A stretch of 63,011 nucleotides of DNA, taken from Serratia sp. M24T3. GTDB taxonomy: Bacteria; Pseudomonadota; Gammaproteobacteria; Enterobacterales; Enterobacteriaceae. The DNA lies in assembly GCF_000257645.1 (NCBI RefSeq), contig NZ_AJHJ01000027.1, forward strand, positions 1-63,011. The letters run 5' to 3'. The translations under genes were made by a program, and so were the position numbers. A model generated the notes under the pieces. It had not been told where the DNA came from. It saw only the letters and a program-made list of their open reading frames with translations, and made no database searches. This document shows positions 44,185 through 53,289 of this stretch, in pieces (the stretch's first letter is position 1; each line of letters begins with the position of its first letter).

Positions 44185-45440
44185 TGATTGCAGCCATCCC
44201 ATTGAGTACAGAAGCAGAGCAGGCGGCGCTCAGAGTGATGGCACGGTGCGACACGCTGGCCGAACTGAGCGAAACTCCGGGCGAACTGACCCGCGTTTAT
44301 CTCTCCGCTCAGCATATTCAGGCTAACCGGCTGGTTGGCGAATGGATGGCCGCGGTGGGCATGACGACCTGGCAGGACAGCGTGGGGAATATTTGCGGGC
44401 GCTATGAAGGTCTTGACTCGCAGGCTCCGGCGCTGCTGCTAGGCTCACATCTCGACAGTGTTCGCAACGCGGGTCGCTATGATGGCCCGCTGGGTGTGCT
44501 GACCGCGATTGAAGTGGTCACGCATTTACATACGAAAGGCATTCGCCTGCCGATGGCGGTGGAAATTGTTGGTTTTGCCGACGAAGAAGGCACGCGTTTT
44601 GGCATCACTCTGCTGGGAAGCCGCGGTCTGACCGGCACCTGGCCACAGGACTGGCTGCAACGCACTGATGCGCAGGGTATTTCTGTCGCCGAGGCGATGC
44701 TCGGTCTGGGGCTGAATCCAGCCGATATTTTAACCTCACAGCGCGATATCAACGATTTCTGTGCCTATCTTGAGCTGCATATCGAACAGGGTCCTTGCCT
44801 GCAGGCGGCCGAATTACCGCTGGGCGTGGTAACGGCAATCAACGGCGCGCGCCGCCTTAACTGCGGCTTTATCGGGCATGCAGGTCACGCTGGAACCGTG
44901 CCGATGGGGCATCGTCAGGATGCACTGGCCGCCGCCGCTGAATGGATGGTAGCCATTGAAACCCTGACGACAGCGCGGGGTAAAAATCTGGTGGCAACCG
45001 TCGGACATATCCAGAGTTTCCCCGGCGCGGTGAATGTGATCCCCGGTGAAGTCAAGCTGACCCTCGATGTGCGCGGGCCGGAAGACGTTGCGCTCGGTGA
45101 ACTGCTGACCACGCTGCTGGACAAAGCCAAAGAAATCGCCGCTCGTCGTGGCCTGACTTTCAACGCTGAACAGTTTTACGGTATTCAGGCTACGGTTTGT
45201 GATGCGAGCCTGCAACAGCGACTGGCGCAAAGTGTGGAGGCCCTGCAAGGCGCATCAATGCCATTGCCAAGTGGAGCAGGGCATGACGCTATCGCCATTG
45301 CCGAACGTTGGCCGGTAGGCATGCTGTTTGTTCGCTGCAAGGATGGCATCAGTCATCATCCGGATGAATCCGTGACTGTTGAAGACGTGGCTTACGCGAC
45401 GCAGTCCTATATCGATACGGTATTAAGCTTTAATCAGTAA
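44184..45440 (+). CDS. hpxK: Allantoate amidohydrolase, M20 family (HpxK)
   Basis: This 418-aa M20/hydantoinase-type metalloenzyme has metal-site motifs GSHLDSV, FADEEGTRFG and LELHIEQGPCL, and PSGAGHDA near the C-terminus. It hydrolyses allantoate to ureidoglycine, CO2 and ammonia, feeding HpxJ. The start at 44184 overlaps the hpxJ stop as TAATG; the longer frame to 44133 lies inside hpxJ. Confidence 0.9.
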   Translation: MIAAIPLSTEAEQAALRVMARCDTLAELSETPGELTRVYLSAQHIQANRLVGEWMAAVGMTTWQDSVGNICGRYEGLDSQAPALLLGSHLDSVRNAGRYDGPLGVLTAIEVVTHLHTKGIRLPMAVEIVGFADEEGTRFGITLLGSRGLTGTWPQDWLQRTDAQGISVAEAMLGLGLNPADILTSQRDINDFCAYLELHIEQGPCLQAAELPLGVVTAINGARRLNCGFIGHAGHAGTVPMGHRQDALAAAAEWMVAIETLTTARGKNLVATVGHIQSFPGAVNVIPGEVKLTLDVRGPEDVALGELLTTLLDKAKEIAARRGLTFNAEQFYGIQATVCDASLQQRLAQSVEALQGASMPLPSGAGHDAIAIAERWPVGMLFVRCKDGISHHPDESVTVEDVAYATQSYIDTVLSFNQ

Positions 45441-45479
45441 AAAATCAGCAATTACTCAGAAATTAATCAGGGATCGAAG

Positions 45480-45974
45480 ATGACCTTAGAGGAATTTAAT
45501 GCACTGTCAGCGGAGCAGGTGCGTGCCGTGCTAAGCCCTTGCGTGAATATCCCGCAGTGGGTAGACGCGGTGAGCAGCGCTCGCCCGTTTAATTCTGTCG
45601 ATGATGCCGTAGATTTTGCCACTCAAGCCAGCAGCGGTTGGCAGTCAGCGGCAGTTGGCGGCGCTCTGGCCCAGCATCCGCGTATTGGTGAGCGGATGGT
45701 GGGTGAAAGCAAAGAGGCCGCGCTTTCTCGCGCCGAGCAGGCATCTTTAGGACTCGAACAGCAAACGACTCAGGCCCTGCTTGCGGGCAATCAGCAGTAC
45801 GAGCAGCGCTTTAACCGAGTGTTTCTGATTCGTGCCAAAGGCAGAACGCCAGCGGAAATTCTTGAACATTTACAGCGTCGTTTACACAACAGCGATCAGC
45901 AGGAATGGCAGGAAACCGCCGAACAGTTACAGCAGATAACCGTGCTGCGCTTTAAGGAGTTATTTAACCGATGA
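45480..45974 (+). CDS. hpxQ: 2-oxo-4-hydroxy-4-carboxy-5-ureidoimidazoline (OHCU) decarboxylase
   Basis: This 164-aa all-helical protein has the catalytic His in AQHPRIGERM (H66) and SRAEQASLG, typical of OHCU decarboxylases. It converts OHCU to S-allantoin after HIU hydrolysis. Its ATGA overlap with the HIU hydrolase gene places the two successive enzymes together. Confidence 0.9.
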   Translation: MTLEEFNALSAEQVRAVLSPCVNIPQWVDAVSSARPFNSVDDAVDFATQASSGWQSAAVGGALAQHPRIGERMVGESKEAALSRAEQASLGLEQQTTQALLAGNQQYEQRFNRVFLIRAKGRTPAEILEHLQRRLHNSDQQEWQETAEQLQQITVLRFKELFNR

Positions 45975-46306
45975 CCAAAATCACTACGCATATTCTTGAT
46001 ACTTCTTTAGGTAAACCTGCAACTCAGGTTCGCGTCTGGCTGGAGAAAATCGACGGTCCACACAGCCTGAAAATGAGTGAAACTGCCACCGACAACGATG
46101 GGCGAGCGACTGACCTGACGCCAAATGGCGTAGAAGCGGGTAATTATCGTTTGTATGCCGACATCGGTCAGTATTTTGCGGCTACAGGTCGTGAAACTCT
46201 TTATAACCTGGCGATTATTGACGTCATTATTTATGCCGATCAGGCGCATTACCATTTGCCTATCTTGCTCAGCCCTTATTCTTATTCAACTTATCGCGGA
46301 AGCTGA
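45971..46306 (+). CDS. hpxT: 5-hydroxyisourate hydrolase (transthyretin-like)
   Basis: This 111-aa transthyretin-related protein has THILDTSLGKPA at the N-terminus and ends with the diagnostic YRGS. There is no signal peptide, so it acts in the cytoplasm. It hydrolyses 5-hydroxyisourate, the unstable product of urate oxidation, to OHCU. The enzyme that makes HIU from urate is not encoded in the window. Confidence 0.93.
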   Translation: MTKITTHILDTSLGKPATQVRVWLEKIDGPHSLKMSETATDNDGRATDLTPNGVEAGNYRLYADIGQYFAATGRETLYNLAIIDVIIYADQAHYHLPILLSPYSYSTYRGS

Positions 46307-46323
46307 CAGCGGGGAGTGGCTCA

Positions 46324-47667
46324 ATGAAAGACGATTCCAGACCCGACGCCGCATGTGAGGCCCCCGAAGACTGCCGTTTGCCGCCGGGTAAAACTTTTGC
46401 CTATGGTTTGCAGCATATTCTGACGATGTACGGCGGTATCATTGCTCCGCCGCTGATTATTGGTAGCGCCGCCGGTTTGGGCGCTCCACAAATCGGGATG
46501 CTTATCACCGCCGCGCTGTTTGTTAGCGGGCTGGCAACACTGCTGCAAACGCTGGGCTTGCCGAGAGTGGGGGCGCGCCTGCCATTGGTGCAGGGCGTGT
46601 CATTTGCGGGTGTCGCCACCATGGTCACTATCGTGACCGGCGGCGGTGGTCTCCCAGAGGTGTTTGGCGCAGTCATCGTCTCATCATTGATTGGTCTGTT
46701 TATCGCGCCTTATTTCGCACAAATCATCCGTTTTTTCCCGCCAATAGTTACGGGTACGGTAGTGACTGTGATTGGTTTGTCATTGATGCCAGTGGCGGTG
46801 CGTTGGGCGATGGGCGGCAATGCCCACGCAGCAGACTGGGGATCGACCGGCAATATTGGTCTGGCAGCTTTCACTTTGGCAGTGATCTTGCTACTTAACC
46901 GCTTTGGAAATCAGGCTATTAGCCGCGTTGCGGTGTTGCTGGCCATGGTGCTTGCTACTGTAGTTGCGGTGTTTCTCGGCAAGACACATTTTTCCGAACT
47001 GGGTCACGGTCCATTATTGGCGATACCGTCGCCATTCGCTTACGGTTTACCGACGTTTAATATCGCCGCAATTCTTTCCATGCTACTGATTGTGTTGGTA
47101 TTGTTGACTGAAACTACCGCTGGACTGGTGGCGATCGGCGAGATCGTCGGCTCGCCGGTCGATTCAAAACGCATCGCCAAAGGGCTACGCGCTGACATGC
47201 TGAGCAGCGCGTTGTCGCCGGTATTTAACTCTTTTCCACAGAGTTCGTTTGCCCAGAATATTGGACTGGTGGCACTCACGGGGGTGAAAAGTCGTTTTGT
47301 AGTTGCGGCCGGAGGCGGAATTTTAATCGCTTTGGGGCTGTTGCCAGAGTTGGGCACGATGGTGGCATCGGTTCCGTCACCCGTGCTCGGCGGAGCTGGC
47401 GTAGTGTTGTTCGGATCGGTGGCGGCCAGCGGGATCCGCACATTGTCGAAAGTGGATTATAAAGACAATATGAATCTGGTGGTGGTGGCAACTTCGATAG
47501 CTTTCGGGATGATCCCGATTGTGATGCCTACCTTCTACGATCACTTCCCGGACTGGGTACAAACTCTGCTGCATTCGGGGATAAGCGCCGCCTGCCTGGC
47601 AGCGGTGACTTTGAACGCCTTGTTTAACCCATTAAGAAATACGGATGCTTTAACCGCACACTCTTAG
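46324..47667 (+). CDS. hpxP: NCS2-family purine (urate/xanthine) permease
   Basis: This 447-aa, 14-helix nucleobase-ascorbate transporter has the NAT signature QNIGLVALTGVKSR and the helix 8 glutamate region VLLTETTAGLVAIGEI. It is likely a proton symporter for urate or xanthine given its operon partners. A GGGGAG ribosome binding site precedes the ATG. Its last 44 nt overlap, tail to tail, with the gene on the other strand. Confidence 0.85.
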   Translation: MKDDSRPDAACEAPEDCRLPPGKTFAYGLQHILTMYGGIIAPPLIIGSAAGLGAPQIGMLITAALFVSGLATLLQTLGLPRVGARLPLVQGVSFAGVATMVTIVTGGGGLPEVFGAVIVSSLIGLFIAPYFAQIIRFFPPIVTGTVVTVIGLSLMPVAVRWAMGGNAHAADWGSTGNIGLAAFTLAVILLLNRFGNQAISRVAVLLAMVLATVVAVFLGKTHFSELGHGPLLAIPSPFAYGLPTFNIAAILSMLLIVLVLLTETTAGLVAIGEIVGSPVDSKRIAKGLRADMLSSALSPVFNSFPQSSFAQNIGLVALTGVKSRFVVAAGGGILIALGLLPELGTMVASVPSPVLGGAGVVLFGSVAASGIRTLSKVDYKDNMNLVVVATSIAFGMIPIVMPTFYDHFPDWVQTLLHSGISAACLAAVTLNALFNPLRNTDALTAHS

Positions 47668-48913
47668 TCAACGAATCGTGGCTGACGTCCCGCTCTCTGT
47701 TATTTTGGCGGACCTGTTGCAGGAACGCCATCAGCAGCGGATGGGGACGTTCACGGCGAGATTGCAGCTCGGGATTTCCCTGCACGCCGACAAAAAACGG
47801 ATGATTTTCAAGCTCAATCGACTCGGCAGACAGGCCTGACTCATCGGTGCCGCTTACCTGCAAACCCTCACACGACAGTTTTTCCAGCAAATGTGGACTA
47901 AGCCGCCAGCGCTGGTTATAGCGCATCTGCACCTCTCTCCCCATGGCTTTTGCCAACTTGCTGCCCGACTTAAACATTACCTTGTAATTTCCCTGTCGCA
48001 CTGGCTCATCCATTAATGGCAGGCGGGATTGCACAGCCCCCAGCGTTGACGGGCCGGGCAGGGCGATCGCTTCGTCTCCCAATACTTTCTGGCCAAGCGC
48101 TGCCACCATCATATGCATGCCGCCGTTAATGCCCAGTACAGGCATTTGATTGTCGAGCGCCCATTTCGCCACCGCCAGTTGGCTAGCGGTGCTGGTATGA
48201 ACGCTTTCCGACCCTAGCACCGCAAGGCCCGGCAAGATAATTCCGTCAATATCGAAAAGCGTACTTTCGAGCTGGCTGCCCATTAAATTTGCCGGGATAT
48301 AAGTGACCTGAATGTTCATTGCCAGTGCATCGGCGGCATCACCCAGTGCAGCGAGTGTGGCGGGATAGCTATCGCGATGCTCGCTGGCATCGCCTAAAAT
48401 TGCCAAATGAAGATGTTTTCCACCACGCATCACCGGCTGTGTTACTGAGCCGAGCACCCAGCGGCCAAAGCTGTCACGCGCCCAGCCGTTGCTGCGTACT
48501 TTGCCACTTTCGCAGTCTTCCAACTGGTAACGGTCCTGATTTTTCACCACCTGCAATGACTCGATGGAGATGTCTTTTTCGCGGATCTGTTGCAACATAT
48601 CCTGATAGCAGGAGCAGGAAAGCGGTTGATTTAGCGGGACAACAATATCTTCTCTAAGCGCCCGATTTATCAAAGATTCCATGTCAAATTCAGCACCGGC
48701 TCCGCGACCAGTCAAACGCTCGAGCCACAGTAAGCCACTGGCAATCTGCTGTCCCTGTGGAGAGATATATTGGCGAGCATTGATAAAGCGTTTGCTGTCG
48801 TAACTGACCGGCAGGTGGCACAGCGGCAACGCCCGTAACTCAGCAAGTATCGCGGCCAGCGCACCATAAAATGCAGGTTCAGGTGTGGAGTGTGCAATAA
48901 ACGTGATTGTCAT
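47624..48913 (-). CDS. CTP-synthase-like amidotransferase homologue lacking the catalytic Cys
   Basis: This 429-aa protein has residues about 166-400 that follow the glutaminase domain of CTP synthase: DIDGIILPGLAVLG, PVLGINGGMHMMV, RYNQRWRLSPHLL and HPFFVGVQGNPELQSR...PHPLLMAF. The nucleophile Cys of GICLGMQ is Asn (N263) and the His of FHPE is Asn (N380); only Glu382 of the triad stays. So it should not hydrolyse glutamine. Residues 1-165 are not recognised and are not the CTP synthase kinase-like domain. It lies at the end of the purine block and overlaps the permease gene by 44 nt. A GAGGG ribosome binding site precedes the ATG. Function unknown. Confidence 0.75.
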   Translation of the reverse strand: MTITFIAHSTPEPAFYGALAAILAELRALPLCHLPVSYDSKRFINARQYISPQGQQIASGLLWLERLTGRGAGAEFDMESLINRALREDIVVPLNQPLSCSCYQDMLQQIREKDISIESLQVVKNQDRYQLEDCESGKVRSNGWARDSFGRWVLGSVTQPVMRGGKHLHLAILGDASEHRDSYPATLAALGDAADALAMNIQVTYIPANLMGSQLESTLFDIDGIILPGLAVLGSESVHTSTASQLAVAKWALDNQMPVLGINGGMHMMVAALGQKVLGDEAIALPGPSTLGAVQSRLPLMDEPVRQGNYKVMFKSGSKLAKAMGREVQMRYNQRWRLSPHLLEKLSCEGLQVSGTDESGLSAESIELENHPFFVGVQGNPELQSRRERPHPLLMAFLQQVRQNNRERDVSHDSLTKSVRLKHPYFLMG

Positions 48914-49080
48914 CAGTTACCCTCTGTCAGATGTTTTAACGGGGGTATTTAATGCAAGAATTACACCAGCTATCCTGAAGCATTGTGAGTTTACATTTGT
49001 TGAAGGTTATAGATTGGCGTTCAGGGATGAAGAGCAGAATTAAGATTTGTCATTGATTGTTCAGCTAATCGCAAAGGATT

Positions 49081-49108
49081 TTGCTGATAATCAGGAAATT
49101 ATCAGCAA
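49081..49108 (-). terminator. Inverted repeat downstream of yafV
   Basis: TTGCTGATAAT / ATTATCAGCAA is a perfect 11-bp arm pair with a 6-nt loop, 13 nt after the yafV stop. It is A/T rich and has only a short T-run, so its role as terminator is probable at best. Confidence 0.45.
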
Positions 49109-49121
49109 TTAATCAGTTGAA

Positions 49122-49895
49122 TTATTCGTGGCGGAGGAAACTGTCTGCATCTCGCCAGGCGGGAAAGGCTTCGCGGTAATCCTGTAGCTCTTCCAGAGAG
49201 AGCTCTGCTTCGATAGTCATCGCAGCACTCGGTTCGGCGCGTGCCAAAACTTCACCCTGCGGGTTGATGATCAGACTGTCGCCGCTGTAATGGTGGCCAT
49301 TGTCGTCGTCGCCAATGCGGTTGCAACCGGCAACATAAGCCTGATTTTCAATCGCGCGGGCGGTCAGCAGCGCTTGCCAGTGATGGGTGCGGCGAGCAGG
49401 CCAGTTGGCAACATACAGCGCCAAATCGTAATCCTGGCCGTTGCGCGACCAAACCGGGAAGCGCAAGTCATAACAGACCTGCGGCAGGATACGCCAGCCG
49501 CGCCATTCGACAATCTCCCGGCGTTTACCTGCGACATAATAGTTATGCTCTCCGGCCATGCGGAACAGGTGACGTTTGTCGTAAAAATGGACCTTGCCCT
49601 GAGGTTCAACCAGCAGGAAACGGTTGACTGCGCCTTTTGGCGTCGACAGCGCCACGCTGCCACCGACCATGGCATTAAGCCTGTTTGCCCACTGATGCAG
49701 CCATTCAATCACCCGAGATTCCGGCAATGCACGTTCCGGCGCCTGCATCGCGAAGCCGGTGGTAAACATCTCCGGCAGTACGATTAAATCACGATTAACC
49801 AGCGGTGCGAGCAGCGAGTCAAAGTGCTTCAGGTTAGCTTCTCCGTCCAGCCAAACCAGTGGTTGTTGCAACAGCGAAATCTTTAAAGTTGACAC
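49122..49895 (-). CDS. yafV: Omega-amidase (nitrilase superfamily) YafV
   Basis: This 257-aa nitrilase-fold enzyme is very close to E. coli YafV. The Glu-Lys-Cys triad is E42 (LPEMFTTGF), K107 (YDKRHLFR) and C141 (PQVCYDLRFP). It hydrolyses alpha-ketoglutaramate and alpha-ketosuccinamate, removing the product of glutamine/asparagine transaminases. The GTG at 49895 overlaps the 3' end of ybdL by 13 nt with GGAG upstream, so both are made from one mRNA. Confidence 0.9.
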   Translation of the reverse strand: MSTLKISLLQQPLVWLDGEANLKHFDSLLAPLVNRDLIVLPEMFTTGFAMQAPERALPESRVIEWLHQWANRLNAMVGGSVALSTPKGAVNRFLLVEPQGKVHFYDKRHLFRMAGEHNYYVAGKRREIVEWRGWRILPQVCYDLRFPVWSRNGQDYDLALYVANWPARRTHHWQALLTARAIENQAYVAGCNRIGDDDNGHHYSGDSLIINPQGEVLARAEPSAAMTIEAELSLEELQDYREAFPAWRDADSFLRHE

Positions 49896-51043
49896 AGGCG
49901 CTCCGCGGCAGCGTCCAGCGTGGCTTCCTTCTTGGCAAAGCACAGGCGGACCAGTTTATGGGGAAAAGGCTCGGCGCAGAATACCGACAGCGGTATTGCG
50001 GCCACCCCAACATGTTCAACCAACCAGTGACAGAATGCAACGTCATCCAAATCAGAGACTTCACTGTAATCCACCAACAGGAAATAGGTGCCTTCGCTTG
50101 GCAGCACTTTCAGACGGCTTTTCGCCAGCCCCTGGGCCAAACGATCGCGCTTGGCCTGATAAAATTCAGGCAGCTCCTGCCAGTGCTCGGGATGCTCGCG
50201 TAACATATCGGCCAGCGCCAACTGTACCGGCGTGGTGATTGCGAAGGTCAGAAACTGGTGAATTTTACGCAGTTCGGCGCTGATTGCCGCAGGAGCCAGA
50301 CAGTAACCCACACGCCAGCCGGTCATGTGGAAGGTCTTGCCGAACGAAGAAACGGTAATCGCACGCTGGCGCAGCTGCGGGTGCAGCAGCACGCTGGCAT
50401 GGCCTTGTTTGGCGAAGCAAATATGTTCGTAGACTTCATCGCTTATCACGAAAATATTGCGTTCGGCGATGATTTGCCACAGTCGGTCAACATCCTGCTC
50501 GCTCCATGCAGTCGCGGTCGGGTTGTGTGGCGTATTAATGATAATCACTTTGGTACGATCGGTGATTTGGTCGGCGAAATGCGCCCAGTCAACCTTGAAC
50601 TCTGGCGGCTGAAGCTGAATACGCCTGCTGATGCCGCCTGCCAGTTGAACCGCCGGGGCGTAACAGTCATAGCTCGGATCGAAGCTTATTACTTCATCAC
50701 CCTGCGAGACCAGCGCGGTGATGGCAATGTACAGCGCTTCGGTAGCGCCTGAAGTAATAGTGATATCGCTTTCGGCATCGGGACGATAGCCATAGGCCTG
50801 CTCGGTTTTATCGGCGATCGCGTTACGCAGCGCAGGCGTGCCGGTCATTGGCGCGTACTGGTTAGACCCCGCCGCAACGTGCACGCTCAGCTGTTGGCGC
50901 AGATACTCCGGGCCGTCAAAATCGGGAAATCCCTGCGACAGATTGATAGCATTATGCTTTTGCGCCAGCGCACTCATTTGCGAGAAAATATTGGTTCCTA
51001 ATGCGGGCAGTTTGCTCTGTGGAATAAGTGCTGCTGTACTCAT
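49883..51043 (-). CDS. ybdL: Methionine aminotransferase YbdL/MtnE
   Basis: This 386-aa class I aminotransferase has the same length as E. coli YbdL. The PLP lysine is K236 in VSSFGKTFHMTGWRVGY. It prefers methionine, phenylalanine and histidine type substrates. In the salvage pathway it aminates 2-keto-4-methylthiobutyrate to methionine, using glutamine as donor where paired with an omega-amidase. The longer frame to 51112 crosses the promoter region. Confidence 0.88.
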   Translation of the reverse strand: MSTAALIPQSKLPALGTNIFSQMSALAQKHNAINLSQGFPDFDGPEYLRQQLSVHVAAGSNQYAPMTGTPALRNAIADKTEQAYGYRPDAESDITITSGATEALYIAITALVSQGDEVISFDPSYDCYAPAVQLAGGISRRIQLQPPEFKVDWAHFADQITDRTKVIIINTPHNPTATAWSEQDVDRLWQIIAERNIFVISDEVYEHICFAKQGHASVLLHPQLRQRAITVSSFGKTFHMTGWRVGYCLAPAAISAELRKIHQFLTFAITTPVQLALADMLREHPEHWQELPEFYQAKRDRLAQGLAKSRLKVLPSEGTYFLLVDYSEVSDLDDVAFCHWLVEHVGVAAIPLSVFCAEPFPHKLVRLCFAKKEATLDAAAERLCQL

Positions 51044-51167
51044 GGCTTTTCTTGCTCCGGTCGCTGTCTGGGCGATAAAAAGTCGTATCGTGATAGTACT
51101 CATCGATACCAATATGATAGATACCTATTGGTTGATACTACCGCACGATGATAATATTTGGCAATCG

Positions 51168-51199
51168 AGACGCTTAGATGTTTAAACGGCTAAATGCTT
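51168..51199. promoter_or_regulatory. Tandem met boxes (MetJ operator), ybdL-mtnB
   Basis: Four consecutive 8-mers, AGACGCTT, AGATGTTT, AAACGGCT and AAATGCTT, resemble the met box AGACGTCT. They lie between divergent ybdL and mtnB, so MetJ with SAM probably represses both. Confidence 0.75.
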
Positions 51200-51285
51200 T
51201 TATCGTCTAGCTCATAGCGAATCAGCATAATAAGCAGAATCAGTGCGAGATGGACTTCCTTAATGCATGGCTTGCGGGAACAACA

Positions 51286-51900
51286 ATGACCGAAAATAAC
51301 TCCTTGGAATCTTTGCTTGCTGCCTGCCGCTGGATCGGCGACAAGGGCTGGTGTCCGGCCACTGGCGGCAATATGTCGGTGCGCGAAGATAATCAATACT
51401 GTCTGATTACTGAATCCGGTAAAGATAAAGGCACGCTGACCCGCGATGATTTTCTGCGCGTCGAGATTGCGACCAACCACGCACCCAGCGGCAGAAGGCC
51501 GTCTGCAGAAACCGGGTTACATACGCTGATTTACCAGTTGTTTCCTGAAGTTGGCGCGGTGCTGCACACCCATTCGGTAAATTCTACCGTGTTGTCTCGC
51601 CTTGAACGCAGCGACGGGCTGGTATTGCAGGGCTATGAAATGCAGAAATCTTTGGCTGGCCAACACACGCACCTCGATACGGTCATCATCCCAATTTTCG
51701 ATAATAGTCAGGATATTACCGCTCTGGCAGCAGAGATTGCCTTATGGGCGCAGTCTCATCCGCTACACTATGGTTTTCTGGTTCGTGGACACGGCCTGAC
51801 CTGTTGGGGCAAAACTGTTGCCCACGCGCGCCGTCATCTTGAAGGACTGGAGTTTTTATTCCAGTGTGAGCTGCAACTTCGCCTGTTGGAGGCTAAATGA
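51286..51900 (+). CDS. mtnB: Methylthioribulose-1-phosphate dehydratase
   Basis: This 204-aa class II aldolase-fold zinc enzyme has [10 protein letters not shown] at the phosphate site and metal ligands H94 and H96 (LHTHS), with a further His in RGHGLTCWG. It dehydrates methylthioribulose-1-phosphate to the diketo form. The start at 51286 follows GGGA and matches relatives; ATG 51250 is in frame but lies closer to the met boxes. ATGA overlap with mtnC. Confidence 0.92.
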   Translation: MTENNSLESLLAACRWIGDKGWCPATGGNMSVREDNQYCLITESGKDKGTLTRDDFLRVEIATNHAPSGRRPSAETGLHTLIYQLFPEVGAVLHTHSVNSTVLSRLERSDGLVLQGYEMQKSLAGQHTHLDTVIIPIFDNSQDITALAAEIALWAQSHPLHYGFLVRGHGLTCWGKTVAHARRHLEGLEFLFQCELQLRLLEAK

Positions 51901-52574
51901 TCCGTGCCATCGTGACTGATATTGAAGGGACCACAACCGACATCCGCTTCGTGCATCAGGTGCTTTTCCCTTATGCCAGAGCGCGCCTTGCCGATTTTAT
52001 TACCCGGCATGGACAGGATTTGGAAGTACTGCAGGCGCTCGATGCATTGCGCGAAGAGATTAACCAGCCGCAGGCAGAAATTGTCGACTTGGTTGACCAA
52101 CTGTATGTTTATATGGATAAAGACGAGAAGTCACCGGCGCTGAAAACGTTGCAGGGCATTATCTGGCGCACGGGGTATACCGAAGGGGATTTCCGCGGTC
52201 ACGTTTATCCTGACGTCGTGCCGCAGTTGATGCAGTGGCAGCAGCAGGGGATCAAACTTTATGTTTATTCTTCAGGCTCGGTCGATGCGCAAAGACTGCT
52301 ATTTGGCTACAGCGAAGAAGGGGATCTCCTGCCGCTGTTCACTGACTATTTCGACACCCGCGTCGGTGCCAAGCGCGAAGTAACGTCTTATCAAAGTATT
52401 GCCGACCAGTTGCTGCTGCCGGCGCAGGATTTGCTCTTTTTGTCTGATATTCGCCAGGAATTGGATGCCGCGCGTGAAGCGGGTTGGCAAACGGTGCAGC
52501 TAATTCGCGACGAGCCAGACGAAGTGAGTGACCACAGGCAGGTTAACCGTTTTGATCAGATAGAACTTAACTGA
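51897..52574 (+). CDS. mtnC: Enolase-phosphatase E1
   Basis: This 225-aa HAD-superfamily enzyme has the motif VTDIEGTT with D8 and E10, a form typical of Mtn[10 protein letters not shown] and [12 protein letters not shown] are its HAD motifs II and IV. It enolises and dephosphorylates the diketo phosphate to the acireductone. It lies between mtnB and mtnD in one unit. Confidence 0.95.
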   Translation: MIRAIVTDIEGTTTDIRFVHQVLFPYARARLADFITRHGQDLEVLQALDALREEINQPQAEIVDLVDQLYVYMDKDEKSPALKTLQGIIWRTGYTEGDFRGHVYPDVVPQLMQWQQQGIKLYVYSSGSVDAQRLLFGYSEEGDLLPLFTDYFDTRVGAKREVTSYQSIADQLLLPAQDLLFLSDIRQELDAAREAGWQTVQLIRDEPDEVSDHRQVNRFDQIELN

Positions 52575-52596
52575 TCTCATTCACCAGGAGTTTGCA

Positions 52597-53142
52597 ATGA
52601 GTGCACTGACTATTTTCAGCGATAGCGATCCTTCAGCCCCTGTTTGGGAAAGTCGTGATGGTGATGCTATCGCCGCCGAATTGAAGAAAATCGATGTTCG
52701 CTTCGAGCGCTGGCAGGCGGATCGCGAGCTGGGCAGCAATCCTGAATCTGAACAGGTGATCGCCGCTTATCAGCATGAAATCAACAAACTGGTGGCCGAG
52801 AAGGGCTATCAAAGCTGGGATGTGATTAGCATGAGTCCGGACCATGAACAGCGCGAGGTTCTGCGTACCAAGTTTCTGTCCGAACATATTCATGGCGAAG
52901 ATGAAGTACGTTTTTTTGTTGATGGTGCAGGTTTATTCTGCCTGCATCTTGAAGGCAAGATTTTCCAGATCCTGTGCGAGAAGAATGACCTGATTTCGGT
53001 ACCGGCCAACACCCGCCACTGGTTTGATATGGGCGGTTCGCCGTCATTTACCGCAATACGCCTGTTCGACAATCCAGAAGGCTGGGTCGCACATTTTACT
53101 GGCGACGCGATTGCCGATGCTTATCCGCGACTCGGCGAGTAA
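52597..53142 (+). CDS. mtnD: Acireductone dioxygenase
   Basis: This 181-aa cupin metalloenzyme has ligands H97, H99, E103 ([12 protein letters not shown]) and H141 (NTRHWFDMG), one residue shifted from the Klebsiella ARD numbering. With iron it gives the 2-keto acid precursor of methionine plus formate; with nickel it gives the off-pathway products. AGGAG lies 7 nt before ATG. It is last gene of the mtnBCD unit. Confidence 0.96.
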   Translation: MSALTIFSDSDPSAPVWESRDGDAIAAELKKIDVRFERWQADRELGSNPESEQVIAAYQHEINKLVAEKGYQSWDVISMSPDHEQREVLRTKFLSEHIHGEDEVRFFVDGAGLFCLHLEGKIFQILCEKNDLISVPANTRHWFDMGGSPSFTAIRLFDNPEGWVAHFTGDAIADAYPRLGE

Positions 53143-53227
53143 TAAAAAGCCCTCTCGCAAACTTATCTAAATTATTGATGTGAATGGAATTAGTTAACTT
53201 ATAAGGCAGGGAGCAGCTTTTAAAGTC

Positions 53228-53258
53228 CCGTCCCCCACTTTTTTCCAGTGGAGGACGG
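53228..53258. terminator. Hairpin between convergent mtnD and mtnA
   Basis: CCGTCCCCCACT and AGTGGAGGACGG form a 12-bp stem with one mismatch and a 7-nt T-rich loop. It stands between convergent genes and may end both transcripts, though no T-run follows. Confidence 0.4.
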
Positions 53259-53289
53259 CAAGGATGGAGAACTCGCGTCTCAATCGTAG

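Noticed and set aside
47624-48913. Annotation as functional CTP synthase or glutaminase
   Set aside because: The catalytic Cys and His are both Asn, and the synthetase domain is missing.
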